Positions 8,787 through 19,062 of a stretch of 33,145 bases of DNA are shown here, in pieces (the stretch's first letter is position 1; each line of letters begins with the position of its first letter). The notes below the pieces were generated by a model. The model was not told the DNA's origin. It made no database searches and was given only the letters and a program-made list of their open reading frames with translations. Source of the DNA: Nemertoderma westbladi (Eukaryota > Xenacoelomorpha > Nemertodermatida > Nemertodermatidae); contig JAUCBJ010000687.1 of assembly GCA_032718475.1 (NCBI GenBank), positions 1-33,145 on the forward strand. Reading direction: 5' to 3'. A program made the position numbers and the translations under genes.

Positions 8787-9895
8787 AACGAGTGTATCAG
8801 CGGGATGAGATGGAAGAGTTCAGTAAGAGAACTCGAGTTTTGTCTCTTACTGATATCCGGTTGTATTTAGAGGCGTCGATTGAGTTTGAGGAGTACGAGG
8901 TAAAAGTGAATGAGAATTCCGTGTCGATCTTTAGGTTGATCTTTAGTTTAGGCATTCCTTCAGTACACGAATGTCTCACTATTGATGACGACCTTCATGT
9001 TCACCGTTCCTATGAGGGTGTCCCTCTTCCACTACCATCATGGTTGCGAGCAACTCATAACTGTATAATAACATCAACAACTGTTATTTCCGAACTACTC
9101 AATTACTGCCGGACTAATAAGGATGAATCTGACTCAGTTATTCGGAGTCTGTTGGCCTTAAAGTTGTCCAAACCTAAAGGTCGCCCAAAGTACACGGCTG
9201 AGCAGATCAGATTCGCATTGCTACTCCGGTACACCTCGGTTAATGCGTATAAGATACTCGCAACTCAAGTCCCTCTTCCTTCGCTGAGACTTCTCCGAAG
9301 TATTACATCTCGAAACGTAGACTCGATGGCTGCATTAACTGCTCTCAGAACCTCGGGAAAGATCTCTAACGATGTTGTGTTGATCGTGGATGAGATTATA
9401 TTGCAACAGCAGGAAATGTATAGCGACGGACATTTATACGGGAAAGATTCTGATTCGGACAAACTTTACACTGGACTTATGTGTTATATGGTGTCGTCAA
9501 TGAAATAGTCGATCCCAGTTATTATTCACGCTGTTCCGGTGGTTACTGCCAATAAAGAGGTTATTAAGACGGGGATTGAGACATGTAGAAAGTTAATATC
9601 ACAAACTAAATTTAACTTGCTTGCTGTTATTGGTGATAATGCGCCTGTTAATGTTGCTGCTTATAGCAAACTGTCAGAATCTATGGACATAAATGCGCCT
9701 CACTTAATGTATGACCCGGTTCATATTCTTAAGAATATTCGAAACAACCTTGCTTCAATGGGATGGTTTAAGATCAATAAGTCATTTAAATACTCTCTTA
9801 ATAGCACGGTATATACTGTTCCTCCCGGTGTTATTAAATGGCAACATTTAATGGCAAACAAGGTCGAGGAACGGGACAGTTGCACTCGTGTTTAA
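8783..9895 (+). pseudogene. P-element/THAP9-like transposase, catalytic part, broken and truncated
   Basis: The frame continues the THAP part one register back. A linker with a KPKGRPKYTAEQIRFALLLR block (the helix-turn-helix-like region of P/THAP9 proteins) is followed by VVLIVDEIILQQ, probably the first catalytic Asp of the RNase H-like fold. A TAG at 9506-9508 interrupts the frame. The same frame then goes on with LLAVIGDNAPVN and HLMYDPVHILKNIRNN, the last being highly typical of this family. The frame ends at 9895 and is replaced by tandem repeats, so the C-terminal half with the last catalytic acid is missing. It cannot encode a working transposase. A one-base frameshift and one nonsense codon are visible. 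Confidence 0.82.
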
Positions 9896-9897
9896 AT

Positions 9898-10195
9898 CTC
9901 GGACAGACGTGACTGAAAAAAAAAGTCTTTAAAACTGAGATAATTCTCTACAGGGGGGTCACACGTTGAGTCCGAGCCCAGAGAGACTCTTTAAACTGAG
10001 ATATTTCTCTACAGGGGGGGGGGGGGGGGTCACACGTTGAGTCCGAGCCCAGAGAGACTCTTTAAAACTAAGATAATTCTCTACAGGGGGGTCACACGTT
10101 GAGTCCGAGCCCAGAGAGACTCTTTAAAACTGAGATATTTCTCTACAGGGGGGGGGGGGAGGGGGGGGGGGTTATTTCTCTACAGGGGAGTCACA
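9898..10195 (+). repeat. Tandem repeat of about 61-71 bp with poly(G) runs
   Basis: About four units begin CTTTAAAACTGAGATAATTC and contain TCACACGTTGAGTCCGAGCC. Unit length varies mainly through the G run (6 to 16 G; 10014-10029 and 10148-10171 are the longest). It replaces the 3' half of the transposase. Confidence 0.85.
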
Positions 10196-10314
10196 CAATT
10201 AATTTTCTGGTTTACGTTTAATTTTCAGGATTGTTACTCTATCTATTTAATTAATAAAGAGCCCTTATCAGGGCCATTGATGTGTTTTCACACTGGGGAA
10301 TATTGGGTTGGCAA

Positions 10315-10495
10315 TCCTAATAAAATAATAAAGTAATAAGTTAACATAAAATATAAAGAACGTTATAATAATATTAAGTAGACAATAATAATATAAAGTA
10401 ATAAGTTAACATAAAATATATAAAGAACGTAATAATAATATAATGTAATAAGTCAAAATAAAATATATAAAGAATGTAATAATATTAATATAATT
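10315..10495. repeat. AT-rich tandem repeat, about 60 bp, three copies
   Basis: The core AGTAATAAGTTAACATAAAA followed by TATAAAGAACGT recurs three times with drift. It is non-coding and inside the P-like element. Confidence 0.7.
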
Positions 10496-10687
10496 CACCT
10501 CCTTTTCTTTACATTTTCACTTTTTATATTTTGCTTAGGTTAACACGTTTTTTAGATTTTTTGTTTGCAATCTGAGCTGTGCTACTTGTTTTTTTTATTA
10601 ATTAACAAGTTTATGAATATCACCAATTTATAAAAAAACACATGGGGAGTATAATTTACAAAATTATAATCGATTTACAAGTAGAAG

Positions 10688-10850
10688 CAAGTAGGCCCAC
10701 TAAATTTAGTGGGCTGCTGCAGCATACCAGGTCGTATTATAGTAGGTCATGACCCTTTCCTCATGTTTTTACAAAAAATACACCCCCCCACGGGATTCAA
10801 GCCTTCTTACCCAATATGCATTTGTTTCTAGCACAACAATTTTTTCGCAC
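10688..10850 (+). repeat. Right terminal inverted repeat, inner part
   Basis: Continuous inverse match to the left TIR, including the palindrome GCCCACTAAATTTAGTGGGC at 10695-10714. It is cut at 10850 by the RTE-like insertion, and its outermost bases resume at 11190-11197. Confidence 0.8.
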
Positions 10851-11178
10851 TACTACTACTAGGTCGAGCGAACTCGGACAGTGGAAATGAGATACTTCCA
10901 GGCTTCCCGATTCTCCATAGTTGTCGCAATTTCGTTTCTCCCAAGTTCAGTATCCCTTTCAAGTTGATTGACCTATATATGTTATGGCTGGTCGTCCATG
11001 ACTACGTTTTCCATGTGTTGGTTGCCAGAAAAGTAGATCTGGTATGACCTCGTCTTTACTTCGCCAGCAGTGCCCACTGAATCTTAATCTGCGTTCACGG
11101 AGGGTGGTTGATACAGACGGTATTGTACCATAAAGCTTGGCGTTTGTAATGTGTTGTCTCCAGCTGATGTTTAGGGCA
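10851..11178 (-). mobile_element. RTE-like LINE 3' fragment (C-terminus plus (TAG)n tail) inserted in the right TIR
   Basis: On the minus strand it begins CCCTAAACATCAGCTGGAG and encodes a degraded RT C-terminus (LRERRLRFSGHCWRSKDEV, then PTHGKRS.GRP), a signature known from the C-terminal ends of RTE-like LINE proteins. It ends at the stop codon TAG, which is itself the first unit of a TAGTAGTAG tail. The flanks carry the direct repeat TTTTTTCGCAC at 10840-10850 and 11179-11189, an 11-bp target duplication that shows insertion by target-primed reverse transcription. The frame is shifted after GRP. It is a dead fragment. Confidence 0.85.
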
Positions 11179-11214
11179 TTTTTTCGCACACCAACCCAAT
11201 TATTACTCCCAATT

Positions 11215-11220
11215 ACTTAC
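11215..11220 (-). promoter_or_regulatory. Splice donor GTAAGT of the Cys-loop receptor exon
   Basis: On the minus strand the exon ends TGCAC and the intron begins GTAAGTAATT. Without this donor the frame would end two codons later at TAA, which supports splicing here. The right end of the P-like transposon starts 23 bases into the intron. Confidence 0.75.
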
Positions 11221-11690
11221 GTGCAATTCAATCTGTCCTTTGGATAGTATTGAATGGTAGAATCACAAACAATATTCAACTCTTTAAAATTTTCATTCAT
11301 TACAGTGCCATCTTTATAGACAACGACAATTGGAGTCAAGACACTTTCACCTCTTCCAATAACTCCTCTTGTAACTTCAAGGCGTGGTAACCATACCATT
11401 GTCAAATCATCATAATCTAATACTACTGTTTGATTAGAAACATTAACCAGTCTATTATCAAACCATTTCGTAGTCATTGCAAATCCAATATGCATATGAT
11501 TTCCTTCTAACATTGCAACATTATATAACCATAATTTGATATCAATGGTATCTTTGGAGGTTATAAAATTTGGTGGTGCTTTGTTTGAATCATATTGTTT
11601 TCTCTCCAAAGCTGGTCGCAAAGAAACGTCTGAAGCAATACAGACAGCGATATAAAGGTTAAATATATAACTTGATGTAAGTGTAATCAT
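11221..11690 (-). CDS. Cys-loop ligand-gated ion channel subunit, first coding exon (partial)
   Basis: The minus-strand ATG at 11690 opens a signal-peptide-like start (hydrophobic SYIFNLYIAVCIA) followed by about 125 residues of pentameric ligand-gated channel extracellular domain. TTKWFDNRL (Trp76) corresponds to the beta-strand Trp region and VWLPRLEV (Trp100) to loop A. Cys142 and Cys156 are separated by exactly 13 residues, with YYPKDRLNC between, the defining Cys-loop (family pattern FPxDxQxC). The exon stops two bases into the next codon at a consensus donor GTAAGT (11220 down to 11215), so the remaining extracellular domain and TM1-4 lie in exons not in this window. No frame damage is seen. 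The ligand and the anion or cation type cannot be told from this part. Confidence 0.82.
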
Positions 11691-12508
11691 TATTCAGTTC
11701 AAAGCAAATATTTAAAATATTATTTTACAATGAACAAGGAGTGTACATGTAAGTCCATGAAAACATTTAACTTAAATAAAACTTATTTTATCTGAAAATC
11801 CACCTTTTTCACAAATAAGAAAGTAGTGTTTTGCCAGATAGGGGGGGGGGGGGGGGGGGTGGAACTGGATGCAATAAAAATTCATTCAAAATTCATACAG
11901 ACTCCGATTGACTCATTCGAATCTGATGGTGATGGTGAACAGGAAATATATATAATCTGTGACCAATGCAGCAACCCTTTCTTGGTGTGATATGAGCTGG
12001 AGTTTGATGTTTTGAAGAGTACCTGTACTATGTGCATTCGATAACTTACAGTCATTGGAAGGAAATTTCTCACTACAAGCGAAAATTTCACAGATGACAG
12101 GGGGGGGGGGGGTATGCCACTGCCTCATCGATGCCGGCAAACCCAGTAGACAAATTGGGTGCCAGTAATGCGAGAGGGGTCCCTCCCAAAAACCTCCCCC
12201 AAAGACTGTCAGGAAAAAAGACTGAGTCTGGCCCACCTCCATTCGTGACTACTGGTAGGACACATGTTCCCTCGGCAGGCATATGGAAAAACCAAATAGT
12301 GGCCATTGAACATCTGGTAGCATCCATGATACCAGTAGCTTATCAGAAGCCGGAAGTTGTGGAACTTGTAGGCTATCAATCCTCAGAGCAGATCGGCCTA
12401 TATCATATGATCAGTGTGGCTTTTCCTACCATGACAACAGTCAGGGGGTTGAGGTCCGAGCACATGAACTATTAAACAAACTATTTATGAACTATAATGA
12501 AGCTTAAC
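11691..12508. other. No recognised gene; poly(G) runs
   Basis: The region holds 19 G at 11841-11859 and 13 G at 12100-12112. A 114-codon open frame at 12131-12475 on the plus strand resembles nothing I know and has no supporting splice or domain signal. It may be decayed upstream LINE sequence, since CR1-like ORF1 remnants follow directly. Confidence 0.5.
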
Positions 12509-13230
12509 ACTTTAAATGGCTCTGCACAAACTGTAAAGATTTCACACTAAACTCGCAACCTCACACCAGCATTGAGAAGGAACAGGCAAACCTACTTGGC
12601 TCAGGTTGTCGAATCCTGGTAAAAGAAGTGTTCAAAAATGAACAATTAAATAAAGAAGTAATTGTCTCTCATTTAGAGGAATCCAATGTAGCCACAGATA
12701 AAACTGTGCTTAACAATATATGTAATTAGATGGTATCAGTCCCGAATACGGTTACGGAGGTTCAGCGACTCGGGAGGAAATCCGAACAAAGAAAGCTCTT
12801 GACCAGGGTAACTTTCTCCAAGGAGGAGGGAGCACAATCATTTATATCGGCCTTCAATGAAAGCCAATCTTTGGATAATGCACCAGTTTCGAAATCGGTG
12901 AAAGTCTGCCCCAGTGTCAGCTCTATGGAAAGAGGTCGCGCAAAGGGAAGAGTAAAATTGTGTTCTCGCTCAACGGAGAGAAGCTGGGACTGGAGAAGAT
13001 GGAGTCTAAACCAAGAGTTTCAGCTTTCATGATGACAGCTCTATGAAGCCAAAAGCCTTGGTTGGGATTCCAACCAGGGAAACCAGTAAGGGGAAGTTCT
13101 TACTAAAAACCCGATAATGCAGTCTGTCTATAAATGTCGATATTTAAATGCCCAGTTGATTAAAAATAAACTGCCGGAACTACAACTGTTACTTAATGCT
13201 TGTACTTACGATATTAATATATTAAACTAC
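12509..13230 (+). pseudogene. CR1-like LINE relic (ORF1 end and ORF2 start)
   Basis: Three fragments in order are visible in shifted frames. From 12509, HFKWLCTNCKD resembles the end of the PHD-like zinc region of CR1 ORF1 proteins, and the frame stops at 12727-12729. From about 12742, EVQRLGRKSEQRKLLTRVTF resembles the conserved RLGK...RLLLVTF block of the ORF1 C-terminus. From 13135, CRYLNAQLIKNKLPELQLLL resembles the N-terminus of the ORF2 endonuclease (NARS..NKLPELQ). Multiple stops and frame changes show that it is dead. The CR1 label rests on these motif resemblances only. Confidence 0.6.
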
Positions 13231-13339
13231 GTAAAAACAATGAAAGAATATAATGCATTTTAAGCTTTGAAGCACTTCAGTCAATGGATGAAGACCAGTC
13301 CACCGATTCAATATACTAGAATATAATAAAAGTCCAACT

Positions 13340-14010
13340 TGGACTAAAGGTCAACTAAAGCCTCTCCACAAGAAAGGAGACCTCGGTATACTGTACAAAC
13401 TATTCTGCTTGTGGATCGGTCTGCTTGTGGTAGCTGCCAAAATATACAATAAAATGATTCTATATGGGATTAGGCCTCACAAGAGAAACAACTGTGGAAG
13501 AGCCAAAAGAAATTTCGACCAAATAGATCAACAATATCTCAGATACTTGCACTATGGAGACTGATTGAAGGAATTAAGTCAAAAAATCTCCCCGCAGTCA
13601 AGACTTTTGTAGACTTCAAGAAGGCATTCGACTCCATTCATAGAGGTAAAATGCTTGAAATCCTAAGAGCTTATGGAATACCAGAAGTAATTGTTGCTGG
13701 CATTGGATTGTTATATTGTGACACAGAAGCACAGGTACTCTCACCAGATGGTGAAACTGAGTTTTTCTCAATCCTGGCTGGCATACTGCAAGGTGACACA
13801 TTAGCACCATTACTATTTGTAATTGTACTGGATTATACAATGAGGACGACCACAAAGGGTGAAGATCTGGGATTCACACTTCAAGAACGCAGAAGTAGTA
13901 GATATTCATGACTGTTAATGTTGATGGAAACTTGACAACCCTTGATAATAATCGACTAAGGAAGGTCAACGACTTCCAGTACCTAGGATCATGGATAGAG
14001 ATTAGCAAAA
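13340..14010 (+). pseudogene. LINE reverse transcriptase relic (RTE-like family)
   Basis: A degraded RT fragment contains PLHKKGDLG, then VVAAKIYNKMILYGIRPH, then SQILALWRLIEGIKSKNLPA, then motif A TFVDFKKAFDSIHRGKMLEI, then motif B AGILQGDTLAPLLFVIVLDY (13783-13842). The motif C YADD-type site is missing; after 13911 only a remnant of the later conserved stretch is left (TTLDNNRLRKVNDFQYLGSW). RTs of this kind commonly end with the RRLRFAGHCWR block seen at 10851-11178 and 24174-24757, so all three may be one family, although the pieces do not overlap. A stop after RRSSRYS and upstream frame shifts show that it is inactive. Confidence 0.75.
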
Positions 14011-14586
14011 ACTATCTTTGTATAAATTAGGCAGTTTGTTAGGCATGGACTTCTACGTTAGTACTGTAGTACATTGCAGCAGTCACCAGTACAAGCACTC
14101 CAGCACTGTATACTAGCTTATTTATACAGCGAACGGAGAGTACTCGGGACAACAGCAAGCAGTGGTGAACGGAGAGTACTCGGGGCAACGGCAAGACAGC
14201 AAGAAGGAGCAAATACGGCAAATGTAGAGTTCCCAGGATACAGGGATAAAAGCAAGTACTGAAGTGAATACTGTAGCGAATACGGTGAATGGAAAGTCCC
14301 TGGGACAAAGGCAAGGAGGAGCGAATACGGCGAACAGGGGGTACCCGAAGCCAGTATTGCTGCAAAACGCTGTTAGAAATGACTGAATGATATTTGGTTG
14401 CCTAATAGAGTTGGTTAAACTAATTCTCTTACTAGAAAGCATTCAGCGTAGAGACACGAGATTGCCATTTGGGCTCCACAACTTATCCCAACCGCTTTCG
14501 TTGACTTGGACTGCCCACATTTGAGTATCGATTCCACCAATCGGATTTAGTGAAATTCTACCAGTTGCTTAAAAGTTTGGATTATA
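14011..14586. other. No gene; short direct repeats
   Basis: Between about 14130 and 14345 the words GCGAACGGAGAGTACTCGGG and GGAGCGAATACGGCGAA recur in degenerate form four to five times. Short open frames on both strands follow these repeats and are not convincing genes. Confidence 0.55.
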
Positions 14587-15889
14587 ATGTGGGGCGAGCC
14601 ACGAAGTTGGCGGAGCCTTAGCGAATTGACACTGTTAGGGGGTGGGTCAATTTATACAAATAGTTGTCGTCGTTGTCGTTGTCGTCGTCGTCGTCGTTGT
14701 CGTTGTCGTCGTCGTCGTCGTCGTCGTTACGATTTTGACATGCTAATAACTTTGTCGGATTTAAAGCTGCCAAGTTGAAAATTTGTTGGTATCAATATGA
14801 GCTAAAGTTGAGATTTTTGAGAGACTTTCAGACAGCATCAGTGCAATGGTCTCCCGCTAGAGGGCCACATGTCTAAACATTATATGCCCTCCCATTTCTT
14901 TGCTTTTAATCCGTTTAAGCTGAAACTTGGCAGATATGTATTAGACCATTAGCTGTGACTTTCAAAGGAGGCGAATCCATCTGCAGTTCTCCAGTCTGCC
15001 GCTAGAGGGCCAAAGGTCTGAAAGTGAAATCGTTGTCGTCGTTACGATTTTGACATGCTAATAACTTTGTCGGATTTAAAGCTGCCAAGTTGAAAATTTG
15101 TAGGTATCAATATGAGCTAAAGTTGAGATTTTTGAGAGACTTTCAGACACCATCAGTGCAATGGTCTCCCGCTAGAGGGCCACATGTCTAAATATTAAAT
15201 GCCCTCCCATTTCTTTGCTTTTAATCCGTTTAAGCTGAAACTTGGCAGATATGTATTAGACCATTAGCTGTGACTTTCAAAGGAGGCGAATCCATCTGCA
15301 GTTCTCCAGTCTGCCGCTAGAGGGCCAAATGTCTGAAAGTGAAATCGTTGTCGTCGTTATGATATTGACATGCTTATAACTTTGTCGAATTTAAAGCTGC
15401 CAAGTTGAAAATTTGTTTTGTTGAAAATCAGTTCAACAGTCACCCGCTATAGGACTACTTTATGCCTGAAAGTGAATAGATTCTCCCGTCTCATTGATTT
15501 TAATCAGTTTAAGCTGAATCTTGCCATATATTCTGGACCACATGCTGCGTCTTTGTGGGGGGGGGGGAGATTTAATCGGTCTGCCGCTATACGACGAAAT
15601 TTCTGAAAGTGAGATCCGTCTCTCATTTCGTTATCCGTTATTCAAGATGAAACTTGGCCGATGTAAGTATGTACTATTCATCCATAGGCTGTGTCTTTGT
15701 GGGGCTGGAGACCCTAATCCATCTTCAGTTCTCACTATACCGCTAGAGTCAGAAATGTCTGAATAGAAATGAAAGAGGTAAAAAGTGATTAGGCGAAATC
15801 TGCTTAAAATTTGCTAATACAGTAATACTTTCGAATTAGTACTTAAATTAAATTTAAGTCACGTGCTGCGCGAAGGCCCCACTTCGTGT
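14587..15889 (+). mobile_element. Non-autonomous repeat element, copy A (microsatellite plus CTAGAGGG core repeats)
   Basis: It shares its first about 75 bp (ATGTGGGGCGAGCCACGAAG, then TTGGCGGAGCCTTAGCGAAT) and its last about 30 bp (CACGTGCTGCGCGAAGGCCC, then CACTTCGTGT) with the copy at 21507-23650. A (GTC)n microsatellite at about 14664-14728 follows the head. Then come core repeats with a 315-bp period (GATTTTGACATGC at 14731, 15046 and, degenerate, 15361), each with two CCGCTAGAGGG boxes 145 bp apart. The 3' tail can fold as CGAAG-GCCCCA-CTTCG. It has no coding capacity. The layout (conserved head, microsatellite, tandem core, hairpin tail) resembles DINE-1/pearl-type Helentron-related elements, but that assignment is tentative. 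Confidence 0.72.
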
Positions 15890-16465
15890 ATAGGTATACG
15901 TACTGATAGCCTTCGAAGCTGCAAACAAAGTAATATTTATGTATTAGTAATTCAATAATTATTATTTATTACATTGGAAAATGTATAACATTTTTCATTA
16001 TTCTTGAGGTATTTTATTTACGTAATATTATTCTTTAAAATTTGAACTTCGAAATTTTTTGTTGCTCAATTCTTTATTAAAAGATAGAGCGATATACTGT
16101 TACAAAATAAATTGAACTGCTGATTTTACCATATTGCTTCCATAGTTACTGCAATTCAAATTACTGTAGGCTACTTACTACTCTTCAACTCCTGATGCTG
16201 CCTTACTCAATGTTAAATAATTTAGTGTTCTCGAATATTTATTACGTAACTAGAGAGCCGCTTAACAATATTAACCAATATTGGATATTGAGTTCCGTTT
16301 TGGAGTACGCCTTGTATATAAGACACTAAAGTTGCAATAACTTGACTGTTTGCATAAATTTTATTCAAATTCCATGCAGACTTTTTCCACTTAGTTCGTC
16401 TTTCAACTAATTTAATAAAATTTAAGAAATTCTCCCAAGAATATTTTGTTTTACCTTTTTCACCG
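15890..16465. other. AT-rich intergenic sequence, nothing recognised
   Basis: AT-rich DNA without open frames, splice-like exons or repeats that I can define. Confidence 0.6.
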
Positions 16466-18600
16466 GGAAAACTGTAGAATCAATGCAATCCTACAGGATA
16501 GTGGAAAACTGTAGAATCAATGCAGTCCTACAGGATAGTGGAAAACTGTAGAATCAATGCGATCCTACAGGATAGTGGAAAACTGTAGAATCAATGCGAT
16601 CCTACAGAATAGTGGAAAACTGTAGAATCAATGCAATCCTACAGGATAGTGGAAAACTGTAGAATCAATGCGATCCTACAGAATAGTGGAAAACTGTAGA
16701 ATCAATGCGATCCTACAGAATAGTGGAAAACTGTAGAATTAATGCGATCCTACAGGATAGTGGAAAACTGTAGAATTAATGCGATCTTACAGAATAGTGG
16801 AAAACTGTAGAATCAATGCGATCCTACAGGATAGTGGAAAACTGTAGAATCAATGCGATCCTACAGAATAGTGGAAAACTGTAGATTCAATGCGATCCTA
16901 CAGAATAGTGGAAAACTGTAGAATCAATGCGATCCTACAGGATAGTGGAAAACTGTAGAATCAATGCGATCCTACAGAATAGTGGAAAACTGTAGAATCA
17001 ATGCAATCCTACAGGATAGTGGAAAACTGTAGAATCAATGCGATCCTACAGAATAGTGGAAAACTGTAGAATCAATGCGATCCTACAGAATAGTGGAAAA
17101 CTGTAGAATTAATGCGATCCTACAGGATAGTGGAAAACTGTAGAATTAATGCGATCTTACAGAATAGTGGAAAACTGTAGAATCAATGCGATCCTACAGG
17201 ATAGTGGAAAACTGTAGAATCAATGCGATCCTACAGAATAGTGGAAAACTGTAGATTCAATGCGATCCTACAGAATAGTGGAAAACTGTAGAATCAATGC
17301 GATCCTACAGGATAGTGGAAAACTGTAGAATCAATGCGATCCTACAGGATAGTGGAAAACTGTAGAATCAATGCGATCCTACAGAATAGTGGAAAACTGT
17401 AGAATCAATGCGATCCTACAGGATAGTGGAAAACTGTAGAATCAATGCGATCCTACAGGATAGTGGAAAACTGTAGAATCAATGCGATCCTACAGGATAG
17501 TGGAAAACTGTAGAATCAATGTGATCCTACAGAATAGTGGAAAACTGTAGAATCAATGCGATCCTACAGAATAGTGGAAAACTGTAGAATCAATGCGATC
17601 CTACAGGATAGTGGAAAACTGTAGAATCAATGCGATCCTACAGAATAGTGGAAAACTGTAGAATCAATGCGATCCTACAGAATAGTGGAAAACTGTAGAA
17701 TCAATGCGATCCTACAGAATAGTGGAAAACTGTAGAATCAATGCGATCCTACAGAATAGTGGAAAACTGTAGAATCAATGCAATCCTACAGAATAGTGGA
17801 AAACTGTAGAATCAATGCGATCCTACAGGATAGTGGAAAACTGTAGAATCAATGCAATCCTATAGAATAGTGGAAAACTGTAGAATCAATGCGATCCTAC
17901 AGAATAGTGGAAAACTGTAGAATCAATGCAATCCTACAGAATAGTGGAAAACTGTAGAATCAATGCGATCCTACAGGATAGTGGAAAACTGTAGAATCAA
18001 TGCAATCCTACAGGATAGTGGAAAACTGTAGAATCAATGCAATCCTACAGAATAGTGGAAAACTGTAGAATCAATGCGATCCTACAGGATAGTGGAAAAC
18101 TGTAGAATCAATACAATCCTACAGAATAGTGGAAAACTGTAGAATCAATGCAATCCTACAGAATAGTGGAAAACTGTAGAATCAATGCAATCCTACAGAA
18201 TAGTGGAAAACTGTAGAATCAATGCGATCCTACAGAATAGTGGAAAACTGTAGAATCAATGCGATCCTACAGGATAGTGGAAAACTGTAGAATCAATGCG
18301 ATCCTACAGAATAGTGGAAAACTGTAGAATCAATGCAATCCTACAGGATAGTGGAAAACTGTAGAATCAATGCGATCCTACAGAATAGTGGAAAACTGTA
18401 GAATCAATGCGATCCTACAGAATAGTGGAAAACTGTAGAATCAATGCGATCCTACAGAATAGTGGAAAACTGTAGAATTAATGCGATCTTACAGAATAGT
18501 GGAAAACTGTAGAATCAATGCGATCCTACAGGATAGTGGAAAACTGTAGAATCAATGCGATCCTACAGGATCCTGTAGGATCCTGTAGGATCCTACAGGA
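16466..18600. repeat. 37-bp satellite array, about 57 units
   Basis: The unit GGAAAACTGTAGAATCAATG plus CGATCCTACAGAATAGT repeats with an exact 37-bp period and very few changes. Most variation is at two G/A positions (TGCGATCC or TGCAATCC; CAGGATAG or CAGAATAG). Each unit has CTGTAG and CTACAG as inverted arms around a loop of about 13 bases. Variant units at 16741, 16801 and 16881 recur exactly 370 bp later, showing a ten-unit higher-order duplication. The right edge degenerates into palindromes (CTACAGGATCCTGTAG). There is no spacer variation, so it is not a CRISPR array. Confidence 0.95.
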
Positions 18601-18724
18601 TAGTTTTTTCCTATGGTTACAGCACCCTTTTCTCCCGATTTTGGGGTATATTTAAGCGAAAAATTAACAATTTAAGAATAAAAATACGAATTCCACTAAA
18701 TTGCTTTATTAAAACCGACAATAG

Positions 18725-18743
18725 GGTTGGTGCGCGAAAAAAT
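18725..18743 (+). repeat. Solitary P-like transposon terminus
   Basis: GGGTTGGTGCGCGAAAAAA is closer to the inferred intact TIR than either end of the 6725-11197 element. The similarity ends after about 19 bases. Confidence 0.5.
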
Positions 18744-19062
18744 CGATTCCTTTCCTACAATTACACATGTAATTTATTTCACGGACTTTTACTTTTATTT
18801 CTTTCATGTCCTAAATAAATACTGCTGTAAAGTGATATTTCTCATCAATATTCAGCAACCGGCCGTTATTATTCTTCAGTGTTGAAGTTTCATTTTAACT
18901 GAAGATTTGACTACACTACCGCTACCTTTACATATTCCGGTAGGCTACGCTATATCCAATAACTGCATTTAAATCTCTCCATTTTAATAATAATATTATC
19001 CAACGAAAAAAACTGTATAGTATAAGTATACAATCATAAGCATTACTAACAAAGGTTTATGG

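Larger units (their letters stand above)
6725..11197 (+). mobile_element. Decayed P-element/THAP9-type DNA transposon with long split terminal inverted repeats
   Basis: The left end GGGTTGGTGCGTGAAAAATT at 6725 matches in reverse the right end, whose last bases are CCAACCC at 11191-11197. Inverted similarity continues inward through GCTAGAAACAA, the GGGGTGTGTATTTTGTAAAAA region, the block ATGACCTACTATAATAC and a 20-bp palindrome, ending at 7602 and 10688. Inside are a THAP zinc finger and P-type transposase remnants. The left TIR is interrupted by a 0.7-kb fold-back element and the right TIR by an RTE-like fragment. Without these the element would be about 3.4 kb. I could not find the 8-bp target duplication expected for P elements. 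Confidence 0.75.

Noticed and set aside
6717-11205. 8-bp target duplication of the P-like transposon
   Set aside because: The bases beside the two GGGTTGG/CCAACCC ends do not match at any reasonable boundary.
12131-12475. 114-codon plus-strand frame
   Set aside because: No recognisable domain, no splice or promoter signal, and it adjoins LINE debris.
14587-14778. Arg-rich open frames over the (GTC)n tract in both repeat copies
   Set aside because: They are generated by the microsatellite in the head of the non-coding repeat element.
16466-18600. CRISPR-like array
   Set aside because: The whole 37-bp unit is repeated with no variable spacers, and the setting is an animal genome.
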